DNA from: Macondimonas sp045864775
Lineage (GTDB): Bacteria > Pseudomonadota > Gammaproteobacteria > UBA5335
Length of the DNA stretch: 64,000 nucleotides
NCBI GenBank assembly: GCA_045864775.1
Contig: BTVR01000001.1
Span: 1,203,648-1,267,647 of the forward strand
Direction: 5' to 3'
The notes under the pieces are model-generated. The model worked only from the letters and a program-made list of their open reading frames with translations, was not told the DNA's origin and ran no database searches. The position numbers and the translations under genes are program-made. Position 1 is the first letter of the stretch; each line of letters opens with the position of its first letter. Below are positions 31,692 to 40,620 of the stretch, piece after piece.

Positions 31692-33257
31692 GTGGTTCAC
31701 GCGGATCCTGATGTCCCATCGCCGCCGTCCATTCCGGAGCATCGGCTCCGCCTGCGCAATCTGACTCGGGACGATTACGAAGACATTCGTCGCCTCATGG
31801 ACAGCGTCTATGCGGACTTCGGCGGCGCCTGGCCGCGGGACAAGTATTATTCGCAGATCGCAACCTTCCCCGAGGGTCAGATCTGCATCGAGGACAATGG
31901 CCGCGTGGTAGCGGCCGCCTTTGCGGTCATCGTCGACTACGATAAATTCGGCGACCAGCACACCTACGACCAGATCACCGGCAATGCCTATCTCACCACC
32001 CATGACCCCGACGGGGACGTGCTCTACGGCGTCGATGTCTTCGTCGATCCGGAGTACCGCGACATGCGGCTGGGCCGTCGACTTTATCAGGCGCGCAAGG
32101 GACTGTGTCGGCACCTCAACCTTCGCGCCATCGTCGCCGGTGGCCGCATTCCCGGGTATGCCGCCCATGCGGATCGCATGTCGCCGCCGGAATACATCGA
32201 GAAGGTGCAGAATCGGGAGCTCTACGATCCCATCCTGTCCTTCCAGTTGTCCAACGATTTTCGCGTCAAGCGGGTGCTGCGCAATTATCTGCCCGAGGAT
32301 CAAGCCTCGCGTGGCTACGCGACACTGCTCGAATGGATCAACATTTTCCACGAACCGCGGCCGCAGCCTGCGATCAACCAGCGCCGCGATCGCGTCCGCA
32401 TCGGCGTCCTGCAGTGGCAGATGCGCTGGATCGACTCGGTCGAGGAACTGATCCAGCAGATCGAATTCTTCGTCGATGCGCTGTCGGATTATCAGTCCGA
32501 CTTCGCGCTGCTGCCCGAGTTCTTCAATGCGCCCCTGATGGGGCTGCTTCCGCCGGGCTCCAGCGTTTCCAGCATGCGCCATCTCGCCAGCTACACCGAA
32601 CGGTTGCGGGAGGAAACCTCGCGTCTCGCCGTGAGCTACAACATCAACATCATCGCAGGCAGCATGCCCATCTACGAGGACGGCGTGCTCTACAACGTCG
32701 CCTATCTGTGCCGGCGTGACGGCACCGTCGAGGCCCAGTACAAGATTCATCCCACGCCCTATGAACAGCGCGCGTGGGTGATGCGGGGCGGCGATCAGCT
32801 ACGGGTATTCGAGACCGATGCCGGCAAGATCGGCATACTGATCTGCTATGACGTGGAGTTTCCCGAACTCGCCCGACTGCTCGCCGATCAGCAGATGCAG
32901 ATCCTGTTCGTGCCGTTCTGGACGGATACCAAAAACGGCTACTTGCGGGTAAAACGCTGCGCCCAGGCGCGCGCCATCGAAAATGAATGCTATGTGGCCA
33001 TCGCCGGCAGCGTCGGCAATCTGCCGCAGGTCGACAACCTCGACATCCAATACGCCGAGTCGGCCGTGTTCTCGCCCAGCGACTTCGCCTTTCCGCACGA
33101 CGCCATCATGGCCGAAAGCACGCCCAACACCGAGATGGCGCTGATCGTGGATGTCGACCTCACCAAGCTGGAAACCTTGCGCTACGAGGGTTCCGTGCAG
33201 AACTACCGCGACCGCAAGCGCCACCTCTACCGCATCGAGTGGCTCGGCCCTCACTGA
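31692..33257 (+). CDS. GNAT acetyltransferase-nitrilase fusion
   Basis: A 521-aa two-domain protein. Residues 1-220 are a GNAT-type acyltransferase (LRLRNLTRDDYEDIRRLM, then DVFVDPEYRDMRLGRRLY for acetyl-CoA). Residues 230-520 are a carbon-nitrogen hydrolase with the complete Glu-Lys-Cys triad: LLPEFFNAP, QYKIHPTPYE and GILICYDVEFPE. The start is GTG 31692, five bases after GGAGG. This fusion is known in proteobacteria and fungi, but its substrate is not established; an amidase or N-acyl role is usual for the nitrilase domain. It follows the peptidoglycan genes in the same direction. Confidence 0.9.
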   Translation: MVHADPDVPSPPSIPEHRLRLRNLTRDDYEDIRRLMDSVYADFGGAWPRDKYYSQIATFPEGQICIEDNGRVVAAAFAVIVDYDKFGDQHTYDQITGNAYLTTHDPDGDVLYGVDVFVDPEYRDMRLGRRLYQARKGLCRHLNLRAIVAGGRIPGYAAHADRMSPPEYIEKVQNRELYDPILSFQLSNDFRVKRVLRNYLPEDQASRGYATLLEWINIFHEPRPQPAINQRRDRVRIGVLQWQMRWIDSVEELIQQIEFFVDALSDYQSDFALLPEFFNAPLMGLLPPGSSVSSMRHLASYTERLREETSRLAVSYNINIIAGSMPIYEDGVLYNVAYLCRRDGTVEAQYKIHPTPYEQRAWVMRGGDQLRVFETDAGKIGILICYDVEFPELARLLADQQMQILFVPFWTDTKNGYLRVKRCAQARAIENECYVAIAGSVGNLPQVDNLDIQYAESAVFSPSDFAFPHDAIMAESTPNTEMALIVDVDLTKLETLRYEGSVQNYRDRKRHLYRIEWLGPH

Positions 33258-33269
33258 TCGGCGCGACTA

Positions 33270-33926
33270 TCACTTCGATCTGGCTGACCTGCATCTGACG
33301 GCTGCCTCATAGTGCGCATCGACCTCTGCGGCCGCTGAGACGGAGTAGCCCAGGTCATGGATGATGCCGTCGGTAAGACCATAGATCCAGCTGTGCACCG
33401 CCAGCGCCTGGCCACGCGCCCATGCGTCCTGGATGACGGTGGTCTGACAGAGGTTGCGCGCCTGCTCGATCGCGTTCAGTTCGCACAGCAGGTCGACCCG
33501 CTCTCCATCGTCCTCGGCCGCCGCCAGCGCATGCTGGTGCTTTTGCTTGACGTCATGAATGTGACGCAGCCAGTTGTCGACCAGGCCAAGCCGCGCATTG
33601 TCCAGCGCCGCTCGCACGCCACCGCAACCGTAATGCCCGACGACCAGCACGTCGCGGACTTTCAGCACGTCGACGGCGAACTGAACGACCGCCAGACAGT
33701 TCAGATCGCCGTGGGCGACCACATTGGCCACATTCCGGTGGACAAACACCTCACCCGGCTTCAGCCCCGTGATTTCATTCGCCGGCACGCGGGAATCGGC
33801 ACATCCGATCCACAGGAATTCCGGCGCCTGAATCTCGGCCAGACCGGTAAAAAAGCCCGGATCCTCGGTGCAGACGGATTCAGACCAGCGGCGATTGTTG
33901 TCAAACAGCGTTGAAATATCGGTCAT
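33270..33926 (-). CDS. can: Beta-class carbonic anhydrase
   Basis: A 218-aa zinc enzyme that interconverts CO2 and bicarbonate. Seen: the motif CADSRVPAN carrying a zinc Cys and the Asp-Arg dyad, FVHRNVANVV, and HYGCGGVRAA with the His and second Cys zinc ligands. LDNWLRHIHDV and an RNLCQTTVIQDAW tail fit the E. coli Can subgroup. It lies 145 bases beyond the rplQ stop and the alpha-operon terminator, with a separate transcript expected. It converges with the GNAT-nitrilase gene, with only 12 bases between stops and no terminator visible. Confidence 0.97.
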   Translation of the reverse strand: MTDISTLFDNNRRWSESVCTEDPGFFTGLAEIQAPEFLWIGCADSRVPANEITGLKPGEVFVHRNVANVVAHGDLNCLAVVQFAVDVLKVRDVLVVGHYGCGGVRAALDNARLGLVDNWLRHIHDVKQKHQHALAAAEDDGERVDLLCELNAIEQARNLCQTTVIQDAWARGQALAVHSWIYGLTDGIIHDLGYSVSAAAEVDAHYEAAVRCRSARSK

Positions 33927-34020
33927 GACCGTGCCCTCGTGAGCGACGCATTCGGGATGATAAGGCCATTTCGCGCCGCCGGCCGCTCGTTGCCTGCGCA
34001 GCGCCCGGTTAACGGCGCAT

Positions 34021-34046
34021 AAAAAAGCCGGGCGCGCGCCCGGCTT
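34021..34046 (-). terminator. Rho-independent terminator after rplQ
   Basis: A self-complementary stem AAGCCGGGCG/CGCCCGGCTT around 34025-34046, followed in the minus direction by six T residues (34021-34026 on the plus strand are A). It ends the alpha operon. Confidence 0.92.
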
Positions 34047-34070
34047 CCTTTGGATCGAAAACGATCCGCC

Positions 34071-34457
34071 TCACTCGGCTTCCTGAGCGGCCGCACGGTC
34101 AGGCCGATCCACCAATTCCACCACCGCCATCGGCGCATTGTCGCCCGCCCGAAAGCCATTCTTGAGGATGCGCAGATAGCCGCCCGGACGCTGCTTGTAA
34201 CGCGGACCGAGCTCGTTGAACAGCTTGGTCACCACATCCCGATCGCGTAGCCGATCGAACGCAAGCCGGCGACGCGACACACCGTCTTCCTTGCCGAGCG
34301 TGATCATCGGCTCGGCAAAGCGGCGCAGTTCCTTGGCCTTGGGCAGCGTCGTCTGAATCAGCTCATGCTTGAGCAGCGACACGGTCATGTTGCGCATCAG
34401 CGCCTTGCGATGTGCGCTGTTCCGACTGAGCTGGCGGCCAGTGTTGCGATGTCTCAT
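34071..34457 (-). CDS. rplQ: 50S ribosomal protein L17
   Basis: About 128 aa, located near the peptide exit side of the large subunit. Seen: MRHRNTGRQLSRNSAHRKA at the start and ELVDRPDRAAAQEAE at the end. I take ATG 34457; the frame also has a GTG two codons upstream. It is the last gene of the alpha operon and is followed within 25 bases by a strong terminator. Confidence 0.97.
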   Translation of the reverse strand: MRHRNTGRQLSRNSAHRKALMRNMTVSLLKHELIQTTLPKAKELRRFAEPMITLGKEDGVSRRRLAFDRLRDRDVVTKLFNELGPRYKQRPGGYLRILKNGFRAGDNAPMAVVELVDRPDRAAAQEAE

Positions 34458-34503
34458 GGTCACAATTCCGTTAAAAATACCCGCGCACGGGCGAGGTCAC
34501 CGG

Positions 34504-35526
34504 TCAGGCGTCGGTTTCCGATCCAAGGCTACGGGGCTGGAGGTCCGCCGGGGGCCACTGGTCCAGTCGCATTCCCAACGAAAGGTCATGCGACGCCAAT
34601 GCCTGTTTGATCTCGGTCAGCGATTTCTTGCCGAGATTGGGCGCCTTCAACAGCTCCACTTCACTGCGCTGAATGAGATCACCGATGTAAAAGATATTCT
34701 CTGCCTTGAGGCAGTTGGCGGAACGCACGGTCAGCTCCAGATCATCGATCGGCCTCACGAAAATGGGATTGAGATCCCCCACTCGCATATGCCGGTCTTC
34801 CACCTGCTCGGACCGCAAGTCCACAAAGGACGCCAGCTGATCACTCAAAATGGTCGCCGCGTGACGAATCGCCTCTTCCGGATCGATGACGCCGCTCGTC
34901 TCGAGCTCGATCACCAGCTTGTCCAGATTGGTGCGCTGTTCCACACGGGCATTCTCGACCGTATAGGACACCCGGCGTACGGGGCTATAGGAAGCATCCA
35001 GATGCAGCACACCGATCGGCCGTGCATCGTCTTCCATCAGCATGCCCAGACGGGCTTGTGCGGACTCATAGCCACGACCCTTGCGGACCTTCAGCCGCGC
35101 CTTGATGCGCGCGCCCTCGGTCAGATGGGCGATGACGTGATCCGGATTGACGATCTCGACCTGATGATTGAGCTGGATGTCACCCGCAGTGACGGGGCCA
35201 GGCGCTTCCTTGATCAACATCAGATTGACTTCGGAAGCCGCCGGATCGGTAACCCGAAACGCGACACCCTTGAGATTCAACAGAATGTCGATGACGTCTT
35301 CCTGGACGCCTTCGATGCTGCTGTACTCGTGAAGCACACCATCGATCTCCGCCTCGACCACGGCCGCGCCAGCCATGGACGACAGCAGGATTCGCCGCAG
35401 CGCGTTGCCCAGCGTGTGCCCGAAGCCACGCTCAAGCGGCTCGAGCACGATGCGCGAATGAGTCGACGACAGCCGCTGGACGTCCACCAAACGGGGCTTC
35501 AAAAAACTGGTACCGAGGCCCTGCAT
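34504..35526 (-). CDS. rpoA: RNA polymerase alpha subunit
   Basis: 340 aa (E. coli 329). The N-terminal domain, with FGHTLGNALRRILLSSM, forms the dimer on which beta and beta' assemble. A linker leads to the C-terminal domain (about 255-325), which has the HhH-type AENIFYIGDLIQRSEVELLK and LGKKSLTEIK and contacts UP-element DNA and activators. It is placed between rpsD and rplQ, the standard alpha-operon order. Confidence 0.99.
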   Translation of the reverse strand: MQGLGTSFLKPRLVDVQRLSSTHSRIVLEPLERGFGHTLGNALRRILLSSMAGAAVVEAEIDGVLHEYSSIEGVQEDVIDILLNLKGVAFRVTDPAASEVNLMLIKEAPGPVTAGDIQLNHQVEIVNPDHVIAHLTEGARIKARLKVRKGRGYESAQARLGMLMEDDARPIGVLHLDASYSPVRRVSYTVENARVEQRTNLDKLVIELETSGVIDPEEAIRHAATILSDQLASFVDLRSEQVEDRHMRVGDLNPIFVRPIDDLELTVRSANCLKAENIFYIGDLIQRSEVELLKAPNLGKKSLTEIKQALASHDLSLGMRLDQWPPADLQPRSLGSETDA

Positions 35527-35540
35527 TCTGAAAATCTCCC

Positions 35541-36161
35541 TTACTTGGAGTACAGCTCGACGACGAGATTTTCATTGACGTCCGGGGAAAGATCCGAGCG
35601 ATCGGGAACCATCTTGTAGGTCCCTTGAAGCTCCTTCTCATCCACTTCCACCCATGAGGGAAGCCCAACCTCGAGCGCAACGGTCAAGGCGCCCCGGATG
35701 CGATCCTGGGCGCGCGCGCGCGCAGACACGCGAATCACGTCGCCGGCGCGTACCTGCATGGATGGAATGTTCGACAACTGGCCGTTCACTTCGAACGCCT
35801 TATGCCCGACCAGCTGCCGCGCTTCGGCCCGCGTGGAGGCAAATCCCATGCGGTAGACGACATTGTCGAGGCGATTTTCGAGCAACTGGAGCATGGTCTC
35901 GCCGGTGTTACCCCGCACGCGCGCTGCATCTTCGTAATAGCGCCGGAACTGCCCCTCCAGCACGCCGTACATCCGCCGCAGCTTCTGCTTCTCGCGCAAC
36001 TGGAGCCCATAGTCCGACAGACGCCCGCGACGCTGCCCGTGCTGGCCCGGAGCAGACTCGCTGCGGCACTTTTTCTCGTAGGAACTGCCCCGCGCCTTCA
36101 GGAACAGATCGGTTCCTTCACGACGGGATAGCTTGCATTTGGGGCCAATGTACTTTGCCAT
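35541..36161 (-). CDS. rpsD: 30S ribosomal protein S4
   Basis: 206 aa. Primary 16S rRNA-binding protein that nucleates the 30S body and, in E. coli, represses the alpha operon by binding the rpsM leader. Seen: MAKYIGPKCKLSRREGTDLF and the S4 RNA-binding domain with RLDNVVYRMGFASTRAEARQ. The N-terminal cysteine cluster of zinc-type S4 is absent. The gap to rpoA is 14 bases. Confidence 0.99.
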   Translation of the reverse strand: MAKYIGPKCKLSRREGTDLFLKARGSSYEKKCRSESAPGQHGQRRGRLSDYGLQLREKQKLRRMYGVLEGQFRRYYEDAARVRGNTGETMLQLLENRLDNVVYRMGFASTRAEARQLVGHKAFEVNGQLSNIPSMQVRAGDVIRVSARARAQDRIRGALTVALEVGLPSWVEVDEKELQGTYKMVPDRSDLSPDVNENLVVELYSK

Positions 36162-36199
36162 GCATGTCTCTCGTGCTGTCGCAGCGAATTATCGTGTGA

Positions 36200-36583
36200 T
36201 CAAACGCGCCGGCGCTTCGGCGGCCGGCAGCCGTTGTTCGGGATCGGCGTCACGTCGGTGATGCTCAACACCTTGAAGCCAACGTTGTGGAGCGCACGCA
36301 CTGCTGCCTCGCGCCCTGGACCGGGACCCTTCACCAGCACGTCGAGGTTCCGCACGCCATGTTCCTGGGCCGCATTGCCCGCCTTCTCGGCCGCCACCTG
36401 GGCAGCGAACGGCGTGCTCTTGCGCGAACCGCGGAAACCGGAACCACCGGACGTGGCCCAGCACAACGCGTTGCCTTGGCGATCGGTGATGGTGATGATG
36501 GTGTTGTTGAACGAGGCATGCACATGAGCCACCGCATCGGTGACATGCTTGCGAACTCGCTTGCGTGGGGCTGTCTTGGCCAT
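36200..36583 (-). CDS. rpsK: 30S ribosomal protein S11
   Basis: 127 aa, platform of the 30S subunit near the mRNA exit. Seen: HVHASFNNTIITITD, SGGSGFRGSRKSTPFAAQ and the C-terminal TPIPNNGCRPPKRRRV. I choose ATG 36583; the frame begins two codons earlier at a GTG. It lies between rpsM and rpsD. Confidence 0.98.
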   Translation of the reverse strand: MAKTAPRKRVRKHVTDAVAHVHASFNNTIITITDRQGNALCWATSGGSGFRGSRKSTPFAAQVAAEKAGNAAQEHGVRNLDVLVKGPGPGREAAVRALHNVGFKVLSITDVTPIPNNGCRPPKRRRV

Positions 36584-36632
36584 TGACACTCGCCGACTAG
36601 AAGGAATGAAAGAGATGGAAGCGGGGCATCAC

Positions 36633-36989
36633 TTACTTGCGGATCGCACGACGGGGGCCCTTGCGCGTCCGGGCGTTCGTGCGGGTCCGCTGGCCACGCA
36701 CGGGAAGACCGCGCCGGTGGCGGAGCCCGCGATAGCATCCCAGATCCATGAGTCGCTTGATGTTCATCGACACTTCACGCCGAAGATCACCCTCGACCGT
36801 GAATCTGGCCACCGCCTGTCGCAGCGATTCCAGCTCGCCTTCGGTCAGCTCTTTTATCAAGGAAGACGGGCTGATCCCCGTCGCTTCGCAGATCAACTTT
36901 GCTCGACTGCGCCCCACGCCGTAAATGGCGGTCAGCGCAATCACTGCGTGCTTCTGATCTGGAATATTGACACCGGCGATACGCGCCAT
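36633..36989 (-). CDS. rpsM: 30S ribosomal protein S13
   Basis: 118 aa, head of the small subunit, contacting the P-site tRNA through its basic tail. Seen: MARIAGVNIPDQKHAVIA, YGVGRSRAKLIC and the tail RTRTNARTRKGPRR. ATG 36989 lies nine bases after AGGAGA; a TTG two codons upstream is less likely. First gene of the alpha group, after rpmJ. Confidence 0.98.
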   Translation of the reverse strand: MARIAGVNIPDQKHAVIALTAIYGVGRSRAKLICEATGISPSSLIKELTEGELESLRQAVARFTVEGDLRREVSMNIKRLMDLGCYRGLRHRRGLPVRGQRTRTNARTRKGPRRAIRK

Positions 36990-37083
36990 CTTCAATGCTC
37001 TCCTGACGGGCCACCCGCCGTGCCGACCAAGCGTCGGCTAGCCGGCAAGAATAGCCGATTAGCTCTCAATTGACAACCGGCGA

Positions 37084-37197
37084 TCAGCCCTGGCGTTGCT
37101 TGTGTCGACCATCCACGCAGATAACGCGAATATGCCCGTGACGTTTGATGACCTTGCAGTTGCGGCAGATCCGCTTGACCGAAGCGCGTACTTTCAT
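37084..37197 (-). CDS. rpmJ: 50S ribosomal protein L36
   Basis: 37 aa, too short for most ORF filters. The translation begins MKVRASVKRICRNCKVIK and ends GRHKQRQG. It keeps the zinc ligands CxxC, then Cys and His (CVDGRH), so it is the zinc-binding form. It lies between secY and rpsM, the normal place, 35 bases after secY. Confidence 0.97.
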   Translation of the reverse strand: MKVRASVKRICRNCKVIKRHGHIRVICVDGRHKQRQG

Positions 37198-37232
37198 GAC
37201 TTATGACTCCTGATTCGTGCTGCCGGCAGCGC

Positions 37233-38561
37233 TCATCCGACTCGGCCAGCGGCTTTCAAATTACTCTTCTTCAACAGTCCCTCATATTGATGGGACATCA
37301 AATGCGCCTGCACTTGGGCCATGAAATCCATCACGACCACGACGATGATCAGGAGCGACGTCCCGCCAAAATGGAAAGGAACGTTGAAAGACAAGATCAA
37401 GAACTCCGGCATCAAACACACTGCCGTGATGTAGATCGCACCGACCACGGTCAAGCGCGTCAGGACACCGTCAATGTAGTTGGCCGTGTTCTGCCCTGGC
37501 CGGATTCCAGGAATGAACGCCCCTGAGCGTTTCAGGTTGTCCGCCGTCTCGCGGGCGTTGAACACCAGGGCCGTATAGAAAAAGCAAAAGAAAATGATCA
37601 GCGCGGCATACAGCAGAATATATACGGGCTGCCCCGGGGAGATCGCGGCCGTGATGCGTTGCATGACCGAGGCCCCCCACGTGTCTCCCAACGCGCCACC
37701 AAGCCATCCGCCCAGGGTCACCGGAAACAGGATGAGACTGGACGCAAAAATGGGCGGGATGACGCCGGCCATGTTGAGCTTGAGCGGCAGATGCGTGGTC
37801 TGCGCCGCAAAGAGCCGGCGACCCTGCTGCCGCTTGGCATAGTGCACGGGAATCCGCCGTTGGCCGCGCTCCACGAACACGACGCCTGCAATCACCGCAA
37901 ATGCCAAGGCAAGAATAACGACTGCGAACAAGGGATTCATTTCCCCGTTGCGCACGAGTTGCAGCGTGCCACCGACTGCCGACGGCAGACCGGCCACGAT
38001 CCCTGCAAAGATGATCATCGAAATTCCATTGCCGATGCCGCGCTCGGTGACCTGTTCGCCCAGCCAAACGAGAAACATCGTCCCCGCCACCAAACTGGTC
38101 GCTGCCAAAACGACGAACAAAGGCCCCTGAATCGCGTTCACACCCTGATTCTGCAGGGCGATCGACGCCCCCACCGCCTGGAACGTGGCCAGCGCGACGG
38201 ATCCGTAGCGCGTGTACTGGGTCAGCTTGCGCCGGCCGCTTTCGCCTTCCTTCTTGAGTTCCTCGAATGCTGGAACCACCGATGTCATCAGCTGGACGAT
38301 GATGGAAGCGGAGATATAGGGCATTACGCCCAGCGCAAACAGGCTCAGGCGCTCCAACGCGCCCCCCGAAAACATGTTGAACATGTCGAGGATCGTGCCG
38401 CTGGTACGCTCGAACAGCCGCGCTACGGCAATCGGATCCACCCCCGGGACCGGGATGAACGTACCGATGCGGAATACGATCAGCGCGCCCAACAGAAACA
38501 GGACGCGTTGACGCAATTCGGAAAGCTTGCCCATGTCTGGCAGCGGGCGGTTGGGAGCCAC
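37233..38561 (-). CDS. secY: Protein translocase subunit SecY
   Basis: 442 aa, the channel of the Sec translocon in the inner membrane, with ten hydrophobic segments. Seen: LRQRVLFLLGALIVFRIGTFIPVPG at the first segment, GVMPYISASIIVQLM and NGISMIIFAGIVAGLP for the gate region, and a cytoplasmic loop with RRLFAAQTTHLPLK. It lies between rplO and rpmJ as usual; its partner secE is at the other end of the block (63513). Confidence 0.98.
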   Translation of the reverse strand: MAPNRPLPDMGKLSELRQRVLFLLGALIVFRIGTFIPVPGVDPIAVARLFERTSGTILDMFNMFSGGALERLSLFALGVMPYISASIIVQLMTSVVPAFEELKKEGESGRRKLTQYTRYGSVALATFQAVGASIALQNQGVNAIQGPLFVVLAATSLVAGTMFLVWLGEQVTERGIGNGISMIIFAGIVAGLPSAVGGTLQLVRNGEMNPLFAVVILALAFAVIAGVVFVERGQRRIPVHYAKRQQGRRLFAAQTTHLPLKLNMAGVIPPIFASSLILFPVTLGGWLGGALGDTWGASVMQRITAAISPGQPVYILLYAALIIFFCFFYTALVFNARETADNLKRSGAFIPGIRPGQNTANYIDGVLTRLTVVGAIYITAVCLMPEFLILSFNVPFHFGGTSLLIIVVVVMDFMAQVQAHLMSHQYEGLLKKSNLKAAGRVG

Positions 38562-38564
38562 GGA

Positions 38565-38999
38565 TCAGGATTCCTTGATGACGCCGCCCAGGGCCTCGAT
38601 CGCCGCGCGTGCCCCCGCGGTGGCCGCCACACCTTCGAGCGTGATCGCGTGGCTCAGCGTTCCGGAGAGAATGACCTTCGCCTTCGCAGTACCCTGCGGC
38701 ACCACACCCGCCGCGATGAGGCCGAGCAAGGTCACCGGACTTTCCAGTCCGTTGAGTTCGTTCAGGCGCACTTCGCAACTCGTCCTGGCCGTACGCGAGC
38801 GAAAGCCCCGCTTGGGAATACGGCGCTGCAGCGGCATCTGGCCACCTTCGAATCCCACCTTGTGGAATCCTCCGGCCCGCGCCTTCTGGCCCTTGTGCCC
38901 TTTACCGCTCGTCTTGCCCAGGCCGGACCCGATGCCACGTCCGAGACGCCGCTTTTCCTTCCGGCTTCCTTCCGCGGGCTGAAGCGAATTCAGACGCAT
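38565..38999 (-). CDS. rplO: 50S ribosomal protein L15
   Basis: 144 aa, late-assembling large-subunit protein. Seen: MRLNSLQPAEGSRKEKRRLG, then the Gly/Lys-rich GSGLGKTSGKGHKGQKAR stretch that threads into 23S rRNA. ATG 38999 is preceded by TTGAGGAG. Stop and secY start are almost contiguous. Confidence 0.98.
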   Translation of the reverse strand: MRLNSLQPAEGSRKEKRRLGRGIGSGLGKTSGKGHKGQKARAGGFHKVGFEGGQMPLQRRIPKRGFRSRTARTSCEVRLNELNGLESPVTLLGLIAAGVVPQGTAKAKVILSGTLSHAITLEGVAATAGARAAIEALGGVIKES

Positions 39000-39000
39000 C

Positions 39001-39192
39001 TCAAATCTCCTCAACCGTCAACAAGTAGGACACCTTGTTGATCATGCCGCGATTTTCAGGGGTTCCCGGCACCACCACGGAGTGATGCATGCGCCGCAGG
39101 CCGAGACCACGCACGCAAGCCTGGTGATTCTTGAGCCGACCTGCGGTGCTGCGCACCAAGGTCAGGCGATATTGTTTGACTGGATCCGTCAT
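39001..39192 (-). CDS. rpmD: 50S ribosomal protein L30
   Basis: 63 aa. Seen: KQYRLTLVRSTAGRLKNHQA and GLRRMHHSVVVPGTPENRGM, the conserved L30 core. ATG 39192 is the only start that fits the family; the longer open frame belongs to rpsE shadow. It lies between rpsE and rplO. Confidence 0.97.
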   Translation of the reverse strand: MTDPVKQYRLTLVRSTAGRLKNHQACVRGLGLRRMHHSVVVPGTPENRGMINKVSYLLTVEEI

Positions 39193-39193
39193 C

Positions 39194-39703
39194 TCATCCA
39201 CCCAGAATGTCTTCGACCGACTTGCCACGCTTCGCCGCGACGAACTTGGGGTCGTGCAAGTCGTGCAGGCCATTGATGGTTGCACGCACCACATTGAGCG
39301 GATTACGTGATCCCAGGCATTTCGCGCGGACGTTGTGAACACCCGCGACTTCGAACACGGCGCGCATTGCCCCGCCGGCGATCAAGCCGGTACCTTGGCT
39401 CGCCGGCTTCATGATGACGCGGGTCGCGCCATGGGCTGCCACGGTCGGGTGCTGCAGAGTGCCATCCGTCAAATGGACCGCTTGCATGGACTTGCGCGCG
39501 CGATCCATGGCCTTCTGAATGGCCTGCGGCACTTCACGTGCCTTGCCGTAGCCGAAGCCCACGCGGCCGTTGCCGTCGCCTACCACGGTCAGGGCGGTGA
39601 AACCGAACTGGCGGCCGCCCTTGACCACCTTGGCGACGCGATTGACCGCGACAAGTTTCTCAAGCAGGCCGTCGCCACTGGTTTGCAACCCGGTATTGGA
39701 CAT
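39194..39703 (-). CDS. rpsE: 30S ribosomal protein S5
   Basis: 169 aa, near the mRNA entry and decoding region. Seen: the N-terminal dsRBD-like LEKLVAVNRVAKVVKGGR, FGYGKAREVPQAIQKAMDRA, and the C-terminal half with GTGLIAGGAMRAVFEVAGV. Positions linked to spectinomycin resistance lie in the VVKGGR loop, which is intact. Confidence 0.98.
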   Translation of the reverse strand: MSNTGLQTSGDGLLEKLVAVNRVAKVVKGGRQFGFTALTVVGDGNGRVGFGYGKAREVPQAIQKAMDRARKSMQAVHLTDGTLQHPTVAAHGATRVIMKPASQGTGLIAGGAMRAVFEVAGVHNVRAKCLGSRNPLNVVRATINGLHDLHDPKFVAAKRGKSVEDILGG

Positions 39704-39715
39704 TTCGAAGATCCT

Positions 39716-40069
39716 TTAGAACTCAAGCCCGCCCGCACGGGCAGCGTCGGCCAAAGCCTTGATCCGGCCATGGTATTGGAAGCCGGAGCGATCGAAGGCG
39801 ATGCGGGTCACCCCCGCTTCACGGCCGCGCTCGGCGATCAGTCGTCCCACCAGGGCCGCCGTGTCGACGTTGCCGGTCGCCTTGACCTGGTCGCGGACTT
39901 CCTTCAGCAGCGACGAGGCCGAAGCCAGCACCGATGCGCCGTCGGCCGCAATAAGCTGCGCGTAGATGTGACGCGGCGTGCGGTGGACGCACAGGCGCGT
40001 CATACCGAGTTCGCGCATTTTTGCTCGGCCGCGGCGCGCGCGGCGCAGGCGTGCGGATTTCTTTTCCAT
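39716..40069 (-). CDS. rplR: 50S ribosomal protein L18
   Basis: 117 aa, binds 5S rRNA in the central protuberance with L5. Seen: a basic tail (MEKKSARLRRARRGRAKMRE), LCVHRTPRHIYAQLI and FDRSGFQYHGRIKALADAAR. Twelve bases separate it from rpsE. Confidence 0.98.
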   Translation of the reverse strand: MEKKSARLRRARRGRAKMRELGMTRLCVHRTPRHIYAQLIAADGASVLASASSLLKEVRDQVKATGNVDTAALVGRLIAERGREAGVTRIAFDRSGFQYHGRIKALADAARAGGLEF

Positions 40070-40082
40070 GACTAGTACCTAC

Positions 40083-40610
40083 TTACTTTTTCTTGGTCTC
40101 TTTCAGGACCACCCGCTCGCCCATGTAGCGTACACCTTTGCCCTTGTAGGGCTCCGGCGAGCGATAGGATCGGATATCGGCTGCAACTTGGCCCACGCGC
40201 TGCTTGTCGGCACCCTTGATCACGATCTCGGTCTGGCTCGGCGTCTCGATCGAGATGCCCTGCGGAACCGGATAATTGACCGGATGAGAAAATCCCAGTG
40301 ACAGGTTCAGGCTCGAGCCCTGCATCTGGGCGCGATAACCGACACCAATCAACTGCAACCGCTGGACGAAGCCCTCATCAACACCCTTGATCATGTTCTG
40401 GCACAGGGCGCGCATGGTCCCTGCCATCTTGTCAGCAGCAGGACGCGTCGGAGCGAAGTGCAAATGTCCGTCCTGATGACTCACCGTCACATCGGGATGA
40501 ACCGACAGGCTCAGGGCGCCGTTCTTACCCTTCGCCGACAACTGCGTGCCGGACTGGACCACATCGACGCCGGCGGGAATCGCCACCGGATTTTTCGCTA
40601 CGCGAGACAT
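40083..40610 (-). CDS. rplF: 50S ribosomal protein L6
   Basis: 175 aa, two similar alpha/beta domains near the factor-binding site. Seen: MSRVAKNPVAIPAGVDV, GVGYRAQMQGSSLNLSLGFSH with family residues, and the C-terminal PEPYKGKGVRYMGE. Confidence 0.98.
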   Translation of the reverse strand: MSRVAKNPVAIPAGVDVVQSGTQLSAKGKNGALSLSVHPDVTVSHQDGHLHFAPTRPAADKMAGTMRALCQNMIKGVDEGFVQRLQLIGVGYRAQMQGSSLNLSLGFSHPVNYPVPQGISIETPSQTEIVIKGADKQRVGQVAADIRSYRSPEPYKGKGVRYMGERVVLKETKKK

Positions 40611-40620
40611 CCAAAAACCC

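Noticed and set aside
37659..39041. A 460-codon plus-strand frame opposite secY and rplO
   Set aside because: Antisense shadow of conserved genes in high-GC DNA; rich in Arg, His and Gln with no motif.
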